A DNA stretch of 29,032 nucleotides from an uncultured Allobaculum sp. (GTDB taxonomy: Bacteria; Bacillota_I; Bacilli_A; Erysipelotrichales; Erysipelotrichaceae), in contig CAJTLE010000023.1 in the NCBI GenBank assembly GCA_910577085.1, positions 1-29,032 on the forward strand, in the 5' to 3' direction. The notes beneath the pieces were generated by a model. That model ran no database searches and was not told the DNA's origin. It saw only the letters and a program-made list of their open reading frames with translations. Of this stretch, positions 1-8,024 are shown one piece after another. How positions within the stretch are numbered: position 1 is the stretch's first letter; each line of letters begins with the position of its first letter. A program made the translations under genes and the position numbers.

Positions 1-1
1 G

Positions 2-124
2 ATCAAGACCGTACGAAGACAGGCTTTCGGCTACCACGATGATGGTTACTTCTTCTTAAAGATCATCGACGCTTCGTACAACCAGACTGTCAAGAACCCC
101 AAATCCCACCGATTTTTTCAGTGA
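2..124 (+). pseudogene. ISL3-type transposase, C-terminal fragment (5' end outside window)
   Basis: An open frame enters from the left edge and ends at TGA 122-124. It encodes about 40 residues containing IKTVRRQAFGYHDDGYFFLK and a terminal NPKSHRFFQ. The pattern of basic residues, aromatic Gly-Tyr, then a YFFLK-like segment resembles the extreme C-terminus of ISL3-family (DDE) transposases. The assignment rests on pattern memory over a short segment. Because the window cuts the gene, I cannot say whether the complete copy is intact. The stop codon directly abuts another reading frame and IS66-type material, so the area is a nest of mobile-element remains. Confidence 0.5.
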
Positions 125-344
125 GCCGAAAAAAGGACAATCTGCTTCGACTTCTCTTGTCATATCACCCGATATTCGGACCGCTGCTGCTGTTCCAGCT
201 GACGAAATCATCCGCAATTCTGAATCCCTGAAGCAGTTTCTCGCTTCACAGGCCAGCTATCTTAAAGAAGTGATTGCCACATCGCAAAGCCAGCTTAGCC
301 AGATCCAGGATCTGCTTAACTCTCTTGAACAGAATTCCAAATAG
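120..344 (+). pseudogene. Orphan coiled-coil reading frame between the two transposase remnants, no valid start
   Basis: A reading frame open from about position 60 to TAG 342-344 encodes a polar, helical segment. It includes SEPKKGQSASTSLVISPDI early and ESLKQFLASQASYLKEV in the middle, and it ends in QNSK. The later half has coiled-coil character (Leu, Gln and Ser heptad-like spacing). There is no ATG and no ribosome-binding site. The upstream part of the frame overlaps the ISL3 fragment in another phase, so a natural 5' end appears to be lost. It precedes the IS66-type transposase by about 40 bases and could be the tail of an accessory gene of that element, or unrelated host sequence. I do not recognise the protein. 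Confidence 0.3.
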
Positions 345-386
345 CATAGCTTTTACTCAGGCTGTTGTCCTAGAAAGGAGATTTTT

Positions 387-2178
387 ATGCCAAATAACGC
401 TTATCATTGTCGCAAACGCCTTGAAGGCTTTATGAAGCACAAAGATCTCTTCGAAAAGGAAATGGTAGCGGGCGTTCAGACTGTACTGGAGGATAATGAG
501 CGCATGGCTCTCAGACCAGCGAGCTGAAGACCGCTCTCGATATCGAAACCCGCCTGCGCAAAAAAGCTATGCGTCAGAGCGCAAAACTGGATAAACGTTA
601 CCACGCTCTTTTCAATGACAACCTTTTTCTCATGGAAAAGGCCCGCAGTTTCGACGCTGTCCAGGCTGAAAAAGAGTCTCTGGAAAGAAAAAACTGTGTT
701 CTTGAAAAACAGGTAGCTGCTTTACAGAAACTCAATGCCAAACTGGCTGCAGAAAACCAGGCCCTGTCTGAAAAAGCATCCCGCACTCAGCTTCTTGAGA
801 AAAAGCTCCAAAGAGCCCAGAAAACAAATTCTCAGACCTCCAGTCTGCCCCCTTCATCAGATATCTGCTCCCGTACTCCCGAACAGGTGGACGAAACTGT
901 GCCTGCTCAGGAACAGAAAGAGGCAGAAAATCCAAAACGCACCCCTACTTCTTCCAGAAAGCCTTCAGACAAGGACAAACGCCGGGAGTCTCATCCCCTG
1001 CGGGCGGCCGCTCTTGCGTCAGATCCGGATGAAGTTATCAATAAGTACGGCTCAAAAATCCCCGCCGGAGCTGTCCCTGTCTATGATCCTGTCAATCCTG
1101 GCAGGCTTCTTTACCATGCAGCTCAGGAAGTTTCGCTGAAATCTGTACCTTTCATTACAGAAACCCGCTTTTATCCAGCCTCCGAAGGGGAAAAAACGAT
1201 CAGGCAGATATGGAAAAATTCAAAATTCACCCTGTTCGGTATTTTGATCAGCTGAAGTCTATCGTTCTCTTCATGCTTATGACTGGTGGAATGGCTCTTA
1301 GACGCCTTTGCGAAATCATCCACGTCCTGTCGGAAGGAAAGATTACTCTTCAGCCTTCTACTATCCTGAAGTGGCAGAATACGCTGGCCAAAAAATGCGA
1401 AGCCCAGAAAGATAAAATCCTCGAAGAACTTCTGGAGGAGGAGGTTCTGTATGTCGATGAAACTGGAGTAAAAATCGACGGAGAACGCTACTGGGTTCAC
1501 GTCATTACCGGAGAAAAAGGCGTCTGGTTTATCTGCACGAAGTCCAGAGGAGGCGGAGAAGAGGGCCCGGTAGAACTGCTGCGCAAATATGGTTACAAAG
1601 GAACGGTGGTTCACGACCACTTCAGTGCCTATGGAAAGCTGGTCGACAGGCTCAATGGAGAATGTAACATCCATATTCTTCGTTATATGAGAGGCGGAGT
1701 AAAGTTCGATGAGTGTCCTTACTGCGAAGAAATGATCGATCTGCTTCTTGAAGCTAAAGATGAAAAGGAACGGTTAATTGAAAATGGCAAAGTCAAAATG
1801 ACCAAGAGGGCCTATAACAAGTATCGAAAGAAGTTCCTGACAATCTGTGAGGCAGGAATGAAGTGGTGGGATGACAAGGCAGCGGACAATAAAGCGTATG
1901 AAAAATACCAGCCGCCCTTCTATCTGACTTTTAAGCGAATGATCAAGTATGTAGATGACCATTTGCGATTCCTGTCAGACTTCAGGGTTGATTTTGGAAA
2001 CAACAAGGCCGAGCAGCAGATGGGCGCCATAAAAACCAAAATGAAATCATCCAGACAGTTCAGATCGGAAGAAGGAGCAGACTCCTGCATGACATTGATG
2101 TCTCTGCTTCAGACTGCCAGGAAGGCTGGAACCGACAAATTGAAACTGTTTGAAGAGTGTTTTTGCGTGCAATCTTAA
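387..2178 (+). pseudogene. IS66-family transposase (TnpC-like) broken by two frameshifts
   Basis: The natural start is ATG 387 behind an AAAGGAG site. That frame stops at TGA 525. The protein resumes one frame over (usable ATG 569) with a long coiled coil and the IS66 hallmark SSLPPSSD, and runs to TGA 1253-1255. The catalytic part continues in a third frame (first ATG 1210) to 2178. Both frame changes equal loss of one base, near 508-514 and at the GGGGAAAAAA run 1187-1196. In the last segment (numbered from 1210) the DDE residues look present: D83 in YVDETGVKIDG, D136 in VVHDHFSAY and E268 in NNKAEQQMGAIK. No zinc-finger cysteine pairs are seen in the N-terminal half, unlike many IS66 transposases. 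The gene is probably inactive. Programmed frameshifting is unlikely because no canonical slippery heptamer is in phase. Confidence 0.8.
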
Positions 2179-2230
2179 AAGCGGCACGTCGCGTTTTCCT
2201 ATGGAGAAAAATCGCGATATGCCGCTTTTT
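2177..2230 (+). terminator. Intrinsic terminator after the IS66-type transposase
   Basis: The arms AAAAGCGGCA (2177-2186) and TGCCGCTTTT (2220-2229) are complementary and are extended by CGCG/CGCG inside. The right arm ends in a T run. The hairpin begins at the transposase stop codon. The sequence beyond it (about 2231-2479) shows no gene. Confidence 0.7.
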
Positions 2231-2479
2231 GTATTTGGTTGAATTGTCTAAATCTTTCTGCCGAAATTTGTCTACTTTGATCTCAGTAAACAGTCACAAC
2301 TGGAATTTACTCTAACAAAACGTCCCTACCAAAGCGTTCAGAACGCCTTTGCAAACCAACACCAGCACGCTTTTAATGGACTTTATCCGTTCCATTGAGC
2401 GGTTTTGGGCGTATTCTTACGCTCTGTCCCTGGCTTGCGCGAAAATCTTCTCTCTTTCCACTTTCCAATCCTATCCTTC

Positions 2480-3010
2480 TTACTGGTCAGATTCAAAGGA
2501 ATGCATGATTGTCAGCGCCGTATCCAGCATTTTTTCCGAAAGCTCTTCTTCCTTCAGCAGGCTGGCCGCTAACATGGCACACTTGAAATAGTCGGGATTG
2601 GCCTGGAGCTTTACGGGATCAATATGCTCAAGCAGACTGGCCAGTTCTTCCCGCCTGGCAAAATAGGCCGCCTCACGTCCCACTTCTTCCATCAGATCTT
2701 TCAGAAGCATTTCCTGATTGTTTGCGGTCGCAATGGCCATGGCTGCAATGGGCAGACCTGCCTTTTCGATCTCATTTTGAAGGCGCGATACCTCCGCGAT
2801 TTCATACCCTGAAAAATACAGAAACGGCATCGTCTGCAAAAGTTTTCTGGGATCATATTCAATCGGCTTGCCACCTGTCAGTTCTTTAAGCGAACGATCA
2901 AGGTCTTCATCGCACAGGCAGCGAACTTCTTCCTTTCTGGTGATGGCTTCAAATCGTTTCATGGCCTCTGGATCAGCCTGTAAAGAACCTGGATAAAACA
3001 GAATCATCAT
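2480..3010 (-). CDS. DUF3783-family protein
   Basis: This 176-residue cytoplasmic protein has no signal peptide and no membrane segment. The central part carries the DUF3783-like pattern: MPFLYFSGYEIAEVSRLQ, then a short strand-like AAMAIATANNQ, then LLKDLMEEVGRE. I recognise this as the family signature, in which an N-terminal open alpha/beta half is followed by a region contrasting a local residue pattern with a threshold-like motif. The biochemical function is not known. A longer start at 3028 is possible, but GAGGAGG lies just upstream of ATG 3010, so MMILFYPG is the better N-terminus. The gene is divergent from the lipoprotein gene at 3305, and no terminator was seen downstream before the IS66 remnant. 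Confidence 0.7.
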   Translation of the reverse strand: MMILFYPGSLQADPEAMKRFEAITRKEEVRCLCDEDLDRSLKELTGGKPIEYDPRKLLQTMPFLYFSGYEIAEVSRLQNEIEKAGLPIAAMAIATANNQEMLLKDLMEEVGREAAYFARREELASLLEHIDPVKLQANPDYFKCAMLAASLLKEEELSEKMLDTALTIMHSFESDQ

Positions 3011-3178
3011 TGTCCTCCTCATACTCATATACTGTTTATTTAGGTTATTTTCCTATATAAATAATGTAAGTTTATCTCTTCTGACGGTTTGTCTGTCTGG
3101 ATCTGATGTTCAACAAAAAGACAATCCAAGACTTTCCTGTTCACTTTTCAAAGACAGACAGGAAAAAAGACCAGCCAT

Positions 3179-3208
3179 TTCACCGGCTAAGTCTTCCTCT
3201 ACTATAAT
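3179..3208 (+). promoter_or_regulatory. Probable sigma-A promoter of the lipoprotein-sdaA unit
   Basis: The -35 is TTCACC (3179-3184) and the -10 is a perfect TATAAT (3203-3208) with an 18-base spacer. The predicted transcript start near 3215 leaves a leader of about 90 bases before ATG 3305. This also argues against the GTG at 3218 as the translation start. Confidence 0.55.
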
Positions 3209-3304
3209 AAAGTTAAAGTGATCCTGCCTGACGACAAACCAGATTCTCTGATCAGGAAATCCATGAAGAACAACTCAAAAAGACAGGATCGGAAAGGAAA
3301 TTTC

Positions 3305-4018
3305 ATGAATACAAAAACCAGATTACTTTGCGGCGTTCTTTCCCTCTCTTCGCTCGGACTTCTTGGCGGCTGCCAGAATACCGGTTCGAAAGCCGCCGCT
3401 GTGGATACATTTTTTACCGCCTACAACCGGCTTTGCGAAGCCAGTTCTTTAGAGGCCGAAGGAACAATTGAATTCAGCGGCCTGGAAACCGGTTTTTCAG
3501 CCGCCTACACCTCAAAACCGCAGGCAGTCGCCATCAAAGCCACTTCATCCGGTCTTCCCCTCGCCTCCTTTTACATACGGGATGGCAAGACGTATCTCGA
3601 TTATTTAGGCACCCGCTCTTCCTCTGTGGCTGCCAATCTTGGCCTTACAGATGACAATGAGTTCCATCTGCCCAATCCTTTTCTGGAATTAAGCCGTCAG
3701 GAGCGGGAGGCTTTATTTGATTCGGCCAAAGTGGAGGGGGATGTGTACACCTTTACGTTCAACCCGTCCAAAATCAATACCCTGCTCGATTCCTATGGCG
3801 CCCTGTCCATTGAGCAGGGCATGCTCGAAGCCGAAATTGTCGATGGTCAGATGCGTTCGGTCGATCTCGATTTGCATGGTGTTTATGATATTCAAAGTGC
3901 CAGCGCCGATTTTGATCTGGAAGCTGAAATCAAGATTCTGGCCATGGACGAAAATGTCGTCGTTGCTTTCCCCGATGATTTAAGTACATGGGGACAGGAA
4001 CAGTCAAACGACCAATAA
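3305..4018 (+). CDS. Putative lipoprotein, function unknown
   Basis: The 237-residue product starts MNTKTRLLCGVLSL and has a clear lipobox LLGGC with the acylated cysteine at residue 23, so it should be anchored to the outer face of the membrane. The mature part has alternating beta-strand-like segments (EGTIEFSGLE, YIRDGKTYLDYLG, EAEIVDGQMRSVDLDL). This recalls the LolA/LppX-like or DUF6612-type lipoprotein fold, but no family can be named firmly. The start was chosen at ATG 3305 because AAAGGAAA lies 5-12 bases upstream. The in-frame GTG at 3218 sits at the promoter and would bury the signal peptide. The sdaA gene follows 35 bases later with no terminator between them, so the two are probably co-transcribed. 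A functional link to serine metabolism is not evident. Confidence 0.75.
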   Translation: MNTKTRLLCGVLSLSSLGLLGGCQNTGSKAAAVDTFFTAYNRLCEASSLEAEGTIEFSGLETGFSAAYTSKPQAVAIKATSSGLPLASFYIRDGKTYLDYLGTRSSSVAANLGLTDDNEFHLPNPFLELSRQEREALFDSAKVEGDVYTFTFNPSKINTLLDSYGALSIEQGMLEAEIVDGQMRSVDLDLHGVYDIQSASADFDLEAEIKILAMDENVVVAFPDDLSTWGQEQSNDQ

Positions 4019-4053
4019 TTCACAAAACAGACAGGAATCAGGAAGGATAAACT

Positions 4054-5331
4054 ATGCAGACAATCAAAGAACTGCTCAAGATCGGTCCCGGACCATCAAG
4101 CTCCCATACCTTTGGCCCGATGCGGGCGGCCCAGGACATGCTTCAAAGTGCGCCAAAGGCGGATGCATTTGAAATTGTTCTCTATGGCTCACTGGCTTTA
4201 ACGGGCAAGGGCCATTTAACCGATGCCATTTTGAAAAAGACCCTCAAAGGCAAAAAAGTCAGCATCGAGTTTGACTGGAAAACCCCGCAGGAACATCCCA
4301 ACACAATGACCATCAAAGCCATCAACTCCGATGGCACATCCCTGATGCGAACCTATGTTTCGATTGGCGGCGGCAAGATCATGATCGATGGCCAGATGCC
4401 AGAAAGTGCCAAAGACATCTATCCACATACAACGCTCGATGACATTCAGGCTTACTGCAAGAAAAACTACCTGCGCCTGGATGAATACGTCACCCAGGTT
4501 GAGGGCAGGGAGATTGATGCCTATATTCTCAAGATTTACAAAGCCATGATCAACTCCGTTAAAAAGGGCCTGTCCAAAACCGGCCGGCTGCCTGGCAAGC
4601 TCAAACTTGACCGGGTGGCCTATGCCCTGTTTGAATCCGCCCAGTCCTGTGACAACGAAGCCGATAAAGATGCCCTGCTTTTACAGAGCTATGCCTATGC
4701 AGCCAGTGAACAGAATGCGTCAGGCGGAACGGTTGTGACCGCCCCGACGATGGGATCGTGCGGAGTCCTTCCCTCACTTGTCTATCACTACGCCATTGAT
4801 AAGGAAATGCCCCGTAAAACCATCCTCAACGCCTTAAAAGTCGCCGGCCTGATCGGAAATCTGATTCAGGAAAACGCTACGATCTCAGGGGCCAAAGCGG
4901 GCTGTCAGGCCGAAGTCGGGGCTGCGTGTGCAATGGCCGCTGCGTTTTGTGCCAGCTGTGATCGGATGAGCAACGAGCAGATTGAATGTGCCGCTGAAAT
5001 CGGTCTGGAACATCATCTGGGGCTGACCTGTGATCCCGTTATGGGCTATGTCATGATCCCGTGTATTGAACGCAATGCGGTCGCCTCCACGCGGGCTGTC
5101 GATGCAGCCAGACTGGCTAAGTATCTGCGCAATGTGAAGAAAAACCGGGTTTCTTTTGATATGGTTGTGCGCACGATGAATCTGACCGGCAAGAAACTGC
5201 CCATGGAACTCAAAGAGACTTCTCTGGATGGCCTGGCGGTCGTTGTCATGGAAGATGGCAAATATGGCCAGCCTGGTCCAATGATGCACCAAGGCGCAGA
5301 TAACGAAGACGACGAAGGCGATGACAACTAA
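4054..5331 (+). CDS. sdaA: Iron-sulfur L-serine dehydratase (L-serine ammonia-lyase), fused beta-alpha chain
   Basis: This enzyme deaminates L-serine to pyruvate and ammonia with an oxygen-sensitive [4Fe-4S] cluster. The 425-residue chain carries the beta domain first (GPGPSSSHTFGPMRAA at residues 11-26, the substrate-loop signature). The alpha domain follows from about residue 165, with SGGTVVTAPTMGSCGVLP and GNLIQENATISGAKAGCQAE. The cluster ligands are visible as Cys284 (GCQAEVG), Cys326 (TCDPVMG) and Cys337 (IPCIER), with the 42- and 11-residue spacing I recall for the type II enzymes. The C-terminus is an acidic tail (DNEDDEGDDN) with no terminal cysteine. The start is ATG 4054 behind AGGAAGGA. 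The gene is followed by a strong terminator and is probably co-transcribed with the lipoprotein gene upstream. Confidence 0.93.
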   Translation: MQTIKELLKIGPGPSSSHTFGPMRAAQDMLQSAPKADAFEIVLYGSLALTGKGHLTDAILKKTLKGKKVSIEFDWKTPQEHPNTMTIKAINSDGTSLMRTYVSIGGGKIMIDGQMPESAKDIYPHTTLDDIQAYCKKNYLRLDEYVTQVEGREIDAYILKIYKAMINSVKKGLSKTGRLPGKLKLDRVAYALFESAQSCDNEADKDALLLQSYAYAASEQNASGGTVVTAPTMGSCGVLPSLVYHYAIDKEMPRKTILNALKVAGLIGNLIQENATISGAKAGCQAEVGAACAMAAAFCASCDRMSNEQIECAAEIGLEHHLGLTCDPVMGYVMIPCIERNAVASTRAVDAARLAKYLRNVKKNRVSFDMVVRTMNLTGKKLPMELKETSLDGLAVVVMEDGKYGQPGPMMHQGADNEDDEGDDN

Positions 5332-5383
5332 GATTCGTCAAAATCCAACCTTTGCATGCAGACACTCAGAATCAACACCTTCC

Positions 5384-5436
5384 AAAGGTCTTTCTGGACT
5401 GGCTTTGTTTCAGTCAGAAAGACCTTTTTTGATTTT
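5384..5436 (+). terminator. Intrinsic terminator after sdaA
   Basis: The arms AAAGGTCTTTCTGGACT (5384-5400) and AGTCAGAAAGACCTTTTTT (from 5412) pair over about 15 positions and end in a T run. The hairpin lies 50 bases beyond the sdaA stop. Confidence 0.85.
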
Positions 5437-5714
5437 GTCTTTCCATGATGTTCTTTTTGACAGTTCAATCTTCTAACCTTCAGGGATGGAAAACATCAGA
5501 TGGATCAGATGGATGCAAGCCATCGTTTTTCAAAGTCAGGCAAAGCATAAATGTAAATTGTTACATTCCGTTAATATGAAATATTATCCATTCCGGTCTT
5601 TATTCCATCTTTTCACATATTCATGTTTCACATTAAAGTTCTGTAGAGTTCGAAAAAGACTTCTCTCTCCTTATCCTCTGTCCCTTATACTGAAACTGGA
5701 AAAAGGAGGGGCAT

Positions 5715-6146
5715 ATGTATTCATTTCTGAACCCTGAAAGCAGACCGGAACCTGTCAGTGCCCAGGAACTGACTGAACTTGAAGAACGTTTTGATCTTCA
5801 TCTTCCTGAGGTTCTAAAAGACTATTACATGAAGTACAACTGCCAGACCATCAAGCCCGTCTGTCTTCGTGCCGGACAGGAAACCTTTGAAGTCTATGGC
5901 ATGCTGCCCCTGTTCAGTGGCCCGATGTCAGTGGACCACATCCTGGAAATCTGCCAGACCTCCAACTTGTTTGGCAAAGGCTGCTTTCCCTTTGCAATCT
6001 CAGCAGAAGGGGATGATTTTGTCTATGACACCTTTACCAAGAACATCTACTTTGTTCGGCTGGATGACCTTCACCACCGGCAGAAAATCTGTACCGGCAT
6101 CGATCATTTTTTCTATCTGCTCAACCAGACTGCGCAAAATAGCTGA
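5715..6146 (+). CDS. SMI1/KNR4 (SUKH superfamily) protein
   Basis: The 143-residue cytoplasmic protein shows the SUKH pattern. LTELEERFDLHLPEVLKDYY lies near residues 22-41, a central aromatic segment follows, and FPFAISAEGDDFVYD lies near residues 95-109; this is the conserved 'PFA-D-GD--YD' element of the family. SUKH proteins are often immunity proteins for secreted nuclease or deaminase toxins, or act in scaffolding. No toxin gene is visible beside this one. The start is well supported by AAAAAGGAGGGG directly upstream. The 280-base stretch between the sdaA terminator and this gene has no other gene that I can see. It is monocistronic, ending at the shared bidirectional terminator. Confidence 0.8.
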   Translation: MYSFLNPESRPEPVSAQELTELEERFDLHLPEVLKDYYMKYNCQTIKPVCLRAGQETFEVYGMLPLFSGPMSVDHILEICQTSNLFGKGCFPFAISAEGDDFVYDTFTKNIYFVRLDDLHHRQKICTGIDHFFYLLNQTAQNS

Positions 6147-6220
6147 ATTCTCAATCCTCAATCTTCAATGCTGGAAACAGAACTATTCTTTATTCTTCAG
6201 CTATCCTTCAGTCTCCCTTT

Positions 6221-6273
6221 AGAAAAGACACGAAAAGAACTGCCCGCGGGCAGTTCTTTTTCGTGTCTTTTCT
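6221..6273. terminator. Near-perfect bidirectional terminator between convergent genes
   Basis: A 26-base arm (6221-6246, core AAGAACTGCCCG) is mirrored by 6247-6273 with one extra T. It is flanked by T/A runs on both sides, so it can stop transcription from the SUKH gene (+) and from the antiporter gene (-). Confidence 0.85.
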
Positions 6274-6302
6274 CTTGGAATCCAAAGCCCAAACCTGCAG
6301 GA

Positions 6303-7616
6303 TTAAACAGCGCTCTGGGGTTCTGCCTGCTCTTCTTCGATTGGAGCAGGAACAGGAGTCCTGGCCAGATATTGCTCTTTGGCATGAATTTCACCCGCCT
6401 GCGTCAGCGCATATTTCGTCAGGGAGGGGCCGGCCAACTCATAAATCATGACACCAAGCAAAACAATGTTCCGGATCAGCTGGCCTTCCGCTCCCATGCG
6501 CTGGCCAACTGTTGCCGCCATCCCTAAAGCGACGCCAGCCTGCGGGAACAATGTAATTCCAAGCCACTTCTGGACTGCCTTGGAAGAATGAGCCAGCGCA
6601 GAAGAGAAACGGGCGCCAAAGTACTTCCCCGCACAACGCGAAATAATATAAATCAGGCCGACGATCAGTACGGGAAGATTGGCGAAGGTGGCCAGGTTGA
6701 GTTCGGCACCGGATAAAACAAAGAATAAGGTCATCAATGGGGCCGACCAGCGATCCGCCCGATCCATCAGATCCGCCGACTTCTTGCAGCAGTTGCAGAA
6801 GACCGTACCCAGCATCATGTTGATCAACAGTGCCGACAGCGAAAATTCAATCGAACCCACATGGAATTCGATGGTGGCAATCGTAACGCCGAAAATAATA
6901 AAAGCAGTAATCAGCGAGATCCGGTTGCGGTTGGAATGGAAAATTCGGGCAGTATGAGTGAGCAGCCAGCCAAGAGCACCCCCGGCAGCCAGCGAGCAGA
7001 CAATTTCGAGCAGCGGACCCGTCAGCAAAGTCAGAAGATCAGCCGAAGCGCCATCTCCAAGATTCATCGCAATGCCATAGCTTGCCGCAAACAGGACCAG
7101 CCCCACCGCATCATCTAAAGCCACAACCGGAAGCAGCGTTGAAGTCACTTCCCCTTTGGCCTTATACTGACGGACAACCATCAGCGTAGCCGCTGGCGCA
7201 GTCGCCGAGGCAATAGCCCCCAGGATGAGTACATCCCTCAGAGTAAGCGTTTCAGGGATGATCAGATGAACACCGAACAGAACCAGATCGACGACCAGGG
7301 TCGTAAAGACCGCCTGAATGATCCCGATAATGACGGCCGCATGACCAGTCTTGCGCAGATGGGACAGACGGAATTCACTGCCAATCGCAAAAGCGATAAA
7401 GCCTAAAGCGACATCATTAAAAGGGCTGAGAATTTCAACATCCTCAAACGTGTGAAATCCAAGACCTGGAATATTCAAGGCCCCAAGCAGGCAAGGGCCA
7501 AGAAGCAGACCGGCGATCAGATAAGAGGTGACATCCGGCAGCTTGAACTTGTTGCCAATCCGTGTGACCAGAAGGCCAAGCAGAATCGCAAAGGCAACAC
7601 TGAGAGCATAATTCAT
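6303..7616 (-). CDS. Cation:proton antiporter, CPA2 / Na_H_Exchanger family
   Basis: This 437-residue polytopic membrane protein has about 12 hydrophobic segments. Family features include an N-terminal LPDVTSYLIAGLLLGPCLLG, the unwound-helix region FNDVALGFIAFAIGSEF, and ASATAPAATLMVVRQ followed by VVALDDAVGLVLF, where paired acidic residues (DD) mark the ion-binding site of electrogenic CPA2-type exchangers. It should exchange Na+ or K+ for protons across the cytoplasmic membrane. The cation cannot be told from the sequence. No C-terminal TrkA-N domain follows, so this is not a Kef-type channel. An in-frame extension to 7736 exists, but AAGGAAGG sits just upstream of ATG 7616 and the first helix begins there. 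The C-terminus is acidic (IEEEQAEP). It stands alone. Confidence 0.85.
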   Translation of the reverse strand: MNYALSVAFAILLGLLVTRIGNKFKLPDVTSYLIAGLLLGPCLLGALNIPGLGFHTFEDVEILSPFNDVALGFIAFAIGSEFRLSHLRKTGHAAVIIGIIQAVFTTLVVDLVLFGVHLIIPETLTLRDVLILGAIASATAPAATLMVVRQYKAKGEVTSTLLPVVALDDAVGLVLFAASYGIAMNLGDGASADLLTLLTGPLLEIVCSLAAGGALGWLLTHTARIFHSNRNRISLITAFIIFGVTIATIEFHVGSIEFSLSALLINMMLGTVFCNCCKKSADLMDRADRWSAPLMTLFFVLSGAELNLATFANLPVLIVGLIYIISRCAGKYFGARFSSALAHSSKAVQKWLGITLFPQAGVALGMAATVGQRMGAEGQLIRNIVLLGVMIYELAGPSLTKYALTQAGEIHAKEQYLARTPVPAPIEEEQAEPQSAV

Positions 7617-7930
7617 GATTTTTCCTTCCTTCACTGCCGGAACAGAAGAGCAGCACTCTCTTCGTCTGGCAGGTTCATTGTTTCCAGTTGAAACATTTTG
7701 CGTATTCCAGTTTGCGACGGATCGCCAAAAGTTCAAGATCTTCCATGAATTCCTGGATAAATTCGAGGGCTTTTTGGAAAATGATGGAGCGCTTTCAGCT
7801 TTTTATGGGAATCTGGCTTTCAATTCTCTGCTTTTTATGGACTCGGTCCTTGACTCTTTTCCACAGACCATCCTGCCAAAACCGGTCAGGAAAATCCTTT
7901 CGAAACGTCTTTTCTGCTCTTTTGGGCAAG
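7617..7930. other. Intergenic stretch with no recognised gene
   Basis: About 310 bases lie between the antiporter start and the terminator of the liv operon. Open frames exist on the plus strand but lack ribosome sites and recognisable protein character. The antiporter promoter should be here, but I could not assign it. Confidence 0.5.
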
Positions 7931-7986
7931 AAAAAAGAGGTTCTGAACGCTTCCCTGATTGGGAGGTTTTAGAACCTCTGTTTTTT
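7931..7986 (-). terminator. Terminator of the liv / CBS-ACT operon (bidirectional)
   Basis: The arms AGAGGTTCT (7936-7944) and AGAACCTCT (7971-7979) pair, extended inside by AAC/GTT and CTTCCC/GGGAGG around a TGATT loop. A or T runs flank both sides. The hairpin lies about 40 bases past the CBS-ACT stop. Confidence 0.8.
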
Positions 7987-8024
7987 ACTTTTCAAAAGGA
8001 TCAGAAATCAGTCTGTTTTTTCGC

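Noticed and set aside
1187..1198. Programmed -1 frameshift site in the IS66-type transposase
   Set aside because: The A run is not in the phase needed for a canonical slippery heptamer, the IS66 family is not known to use recoding, and the same gene is also broken near 510.
2349..2591. 80-residue plus-strand reading frame
   Set aside because: Mostly antisense to the DUF3783 gene, with no ribosome site and no recognisable protein pattern.
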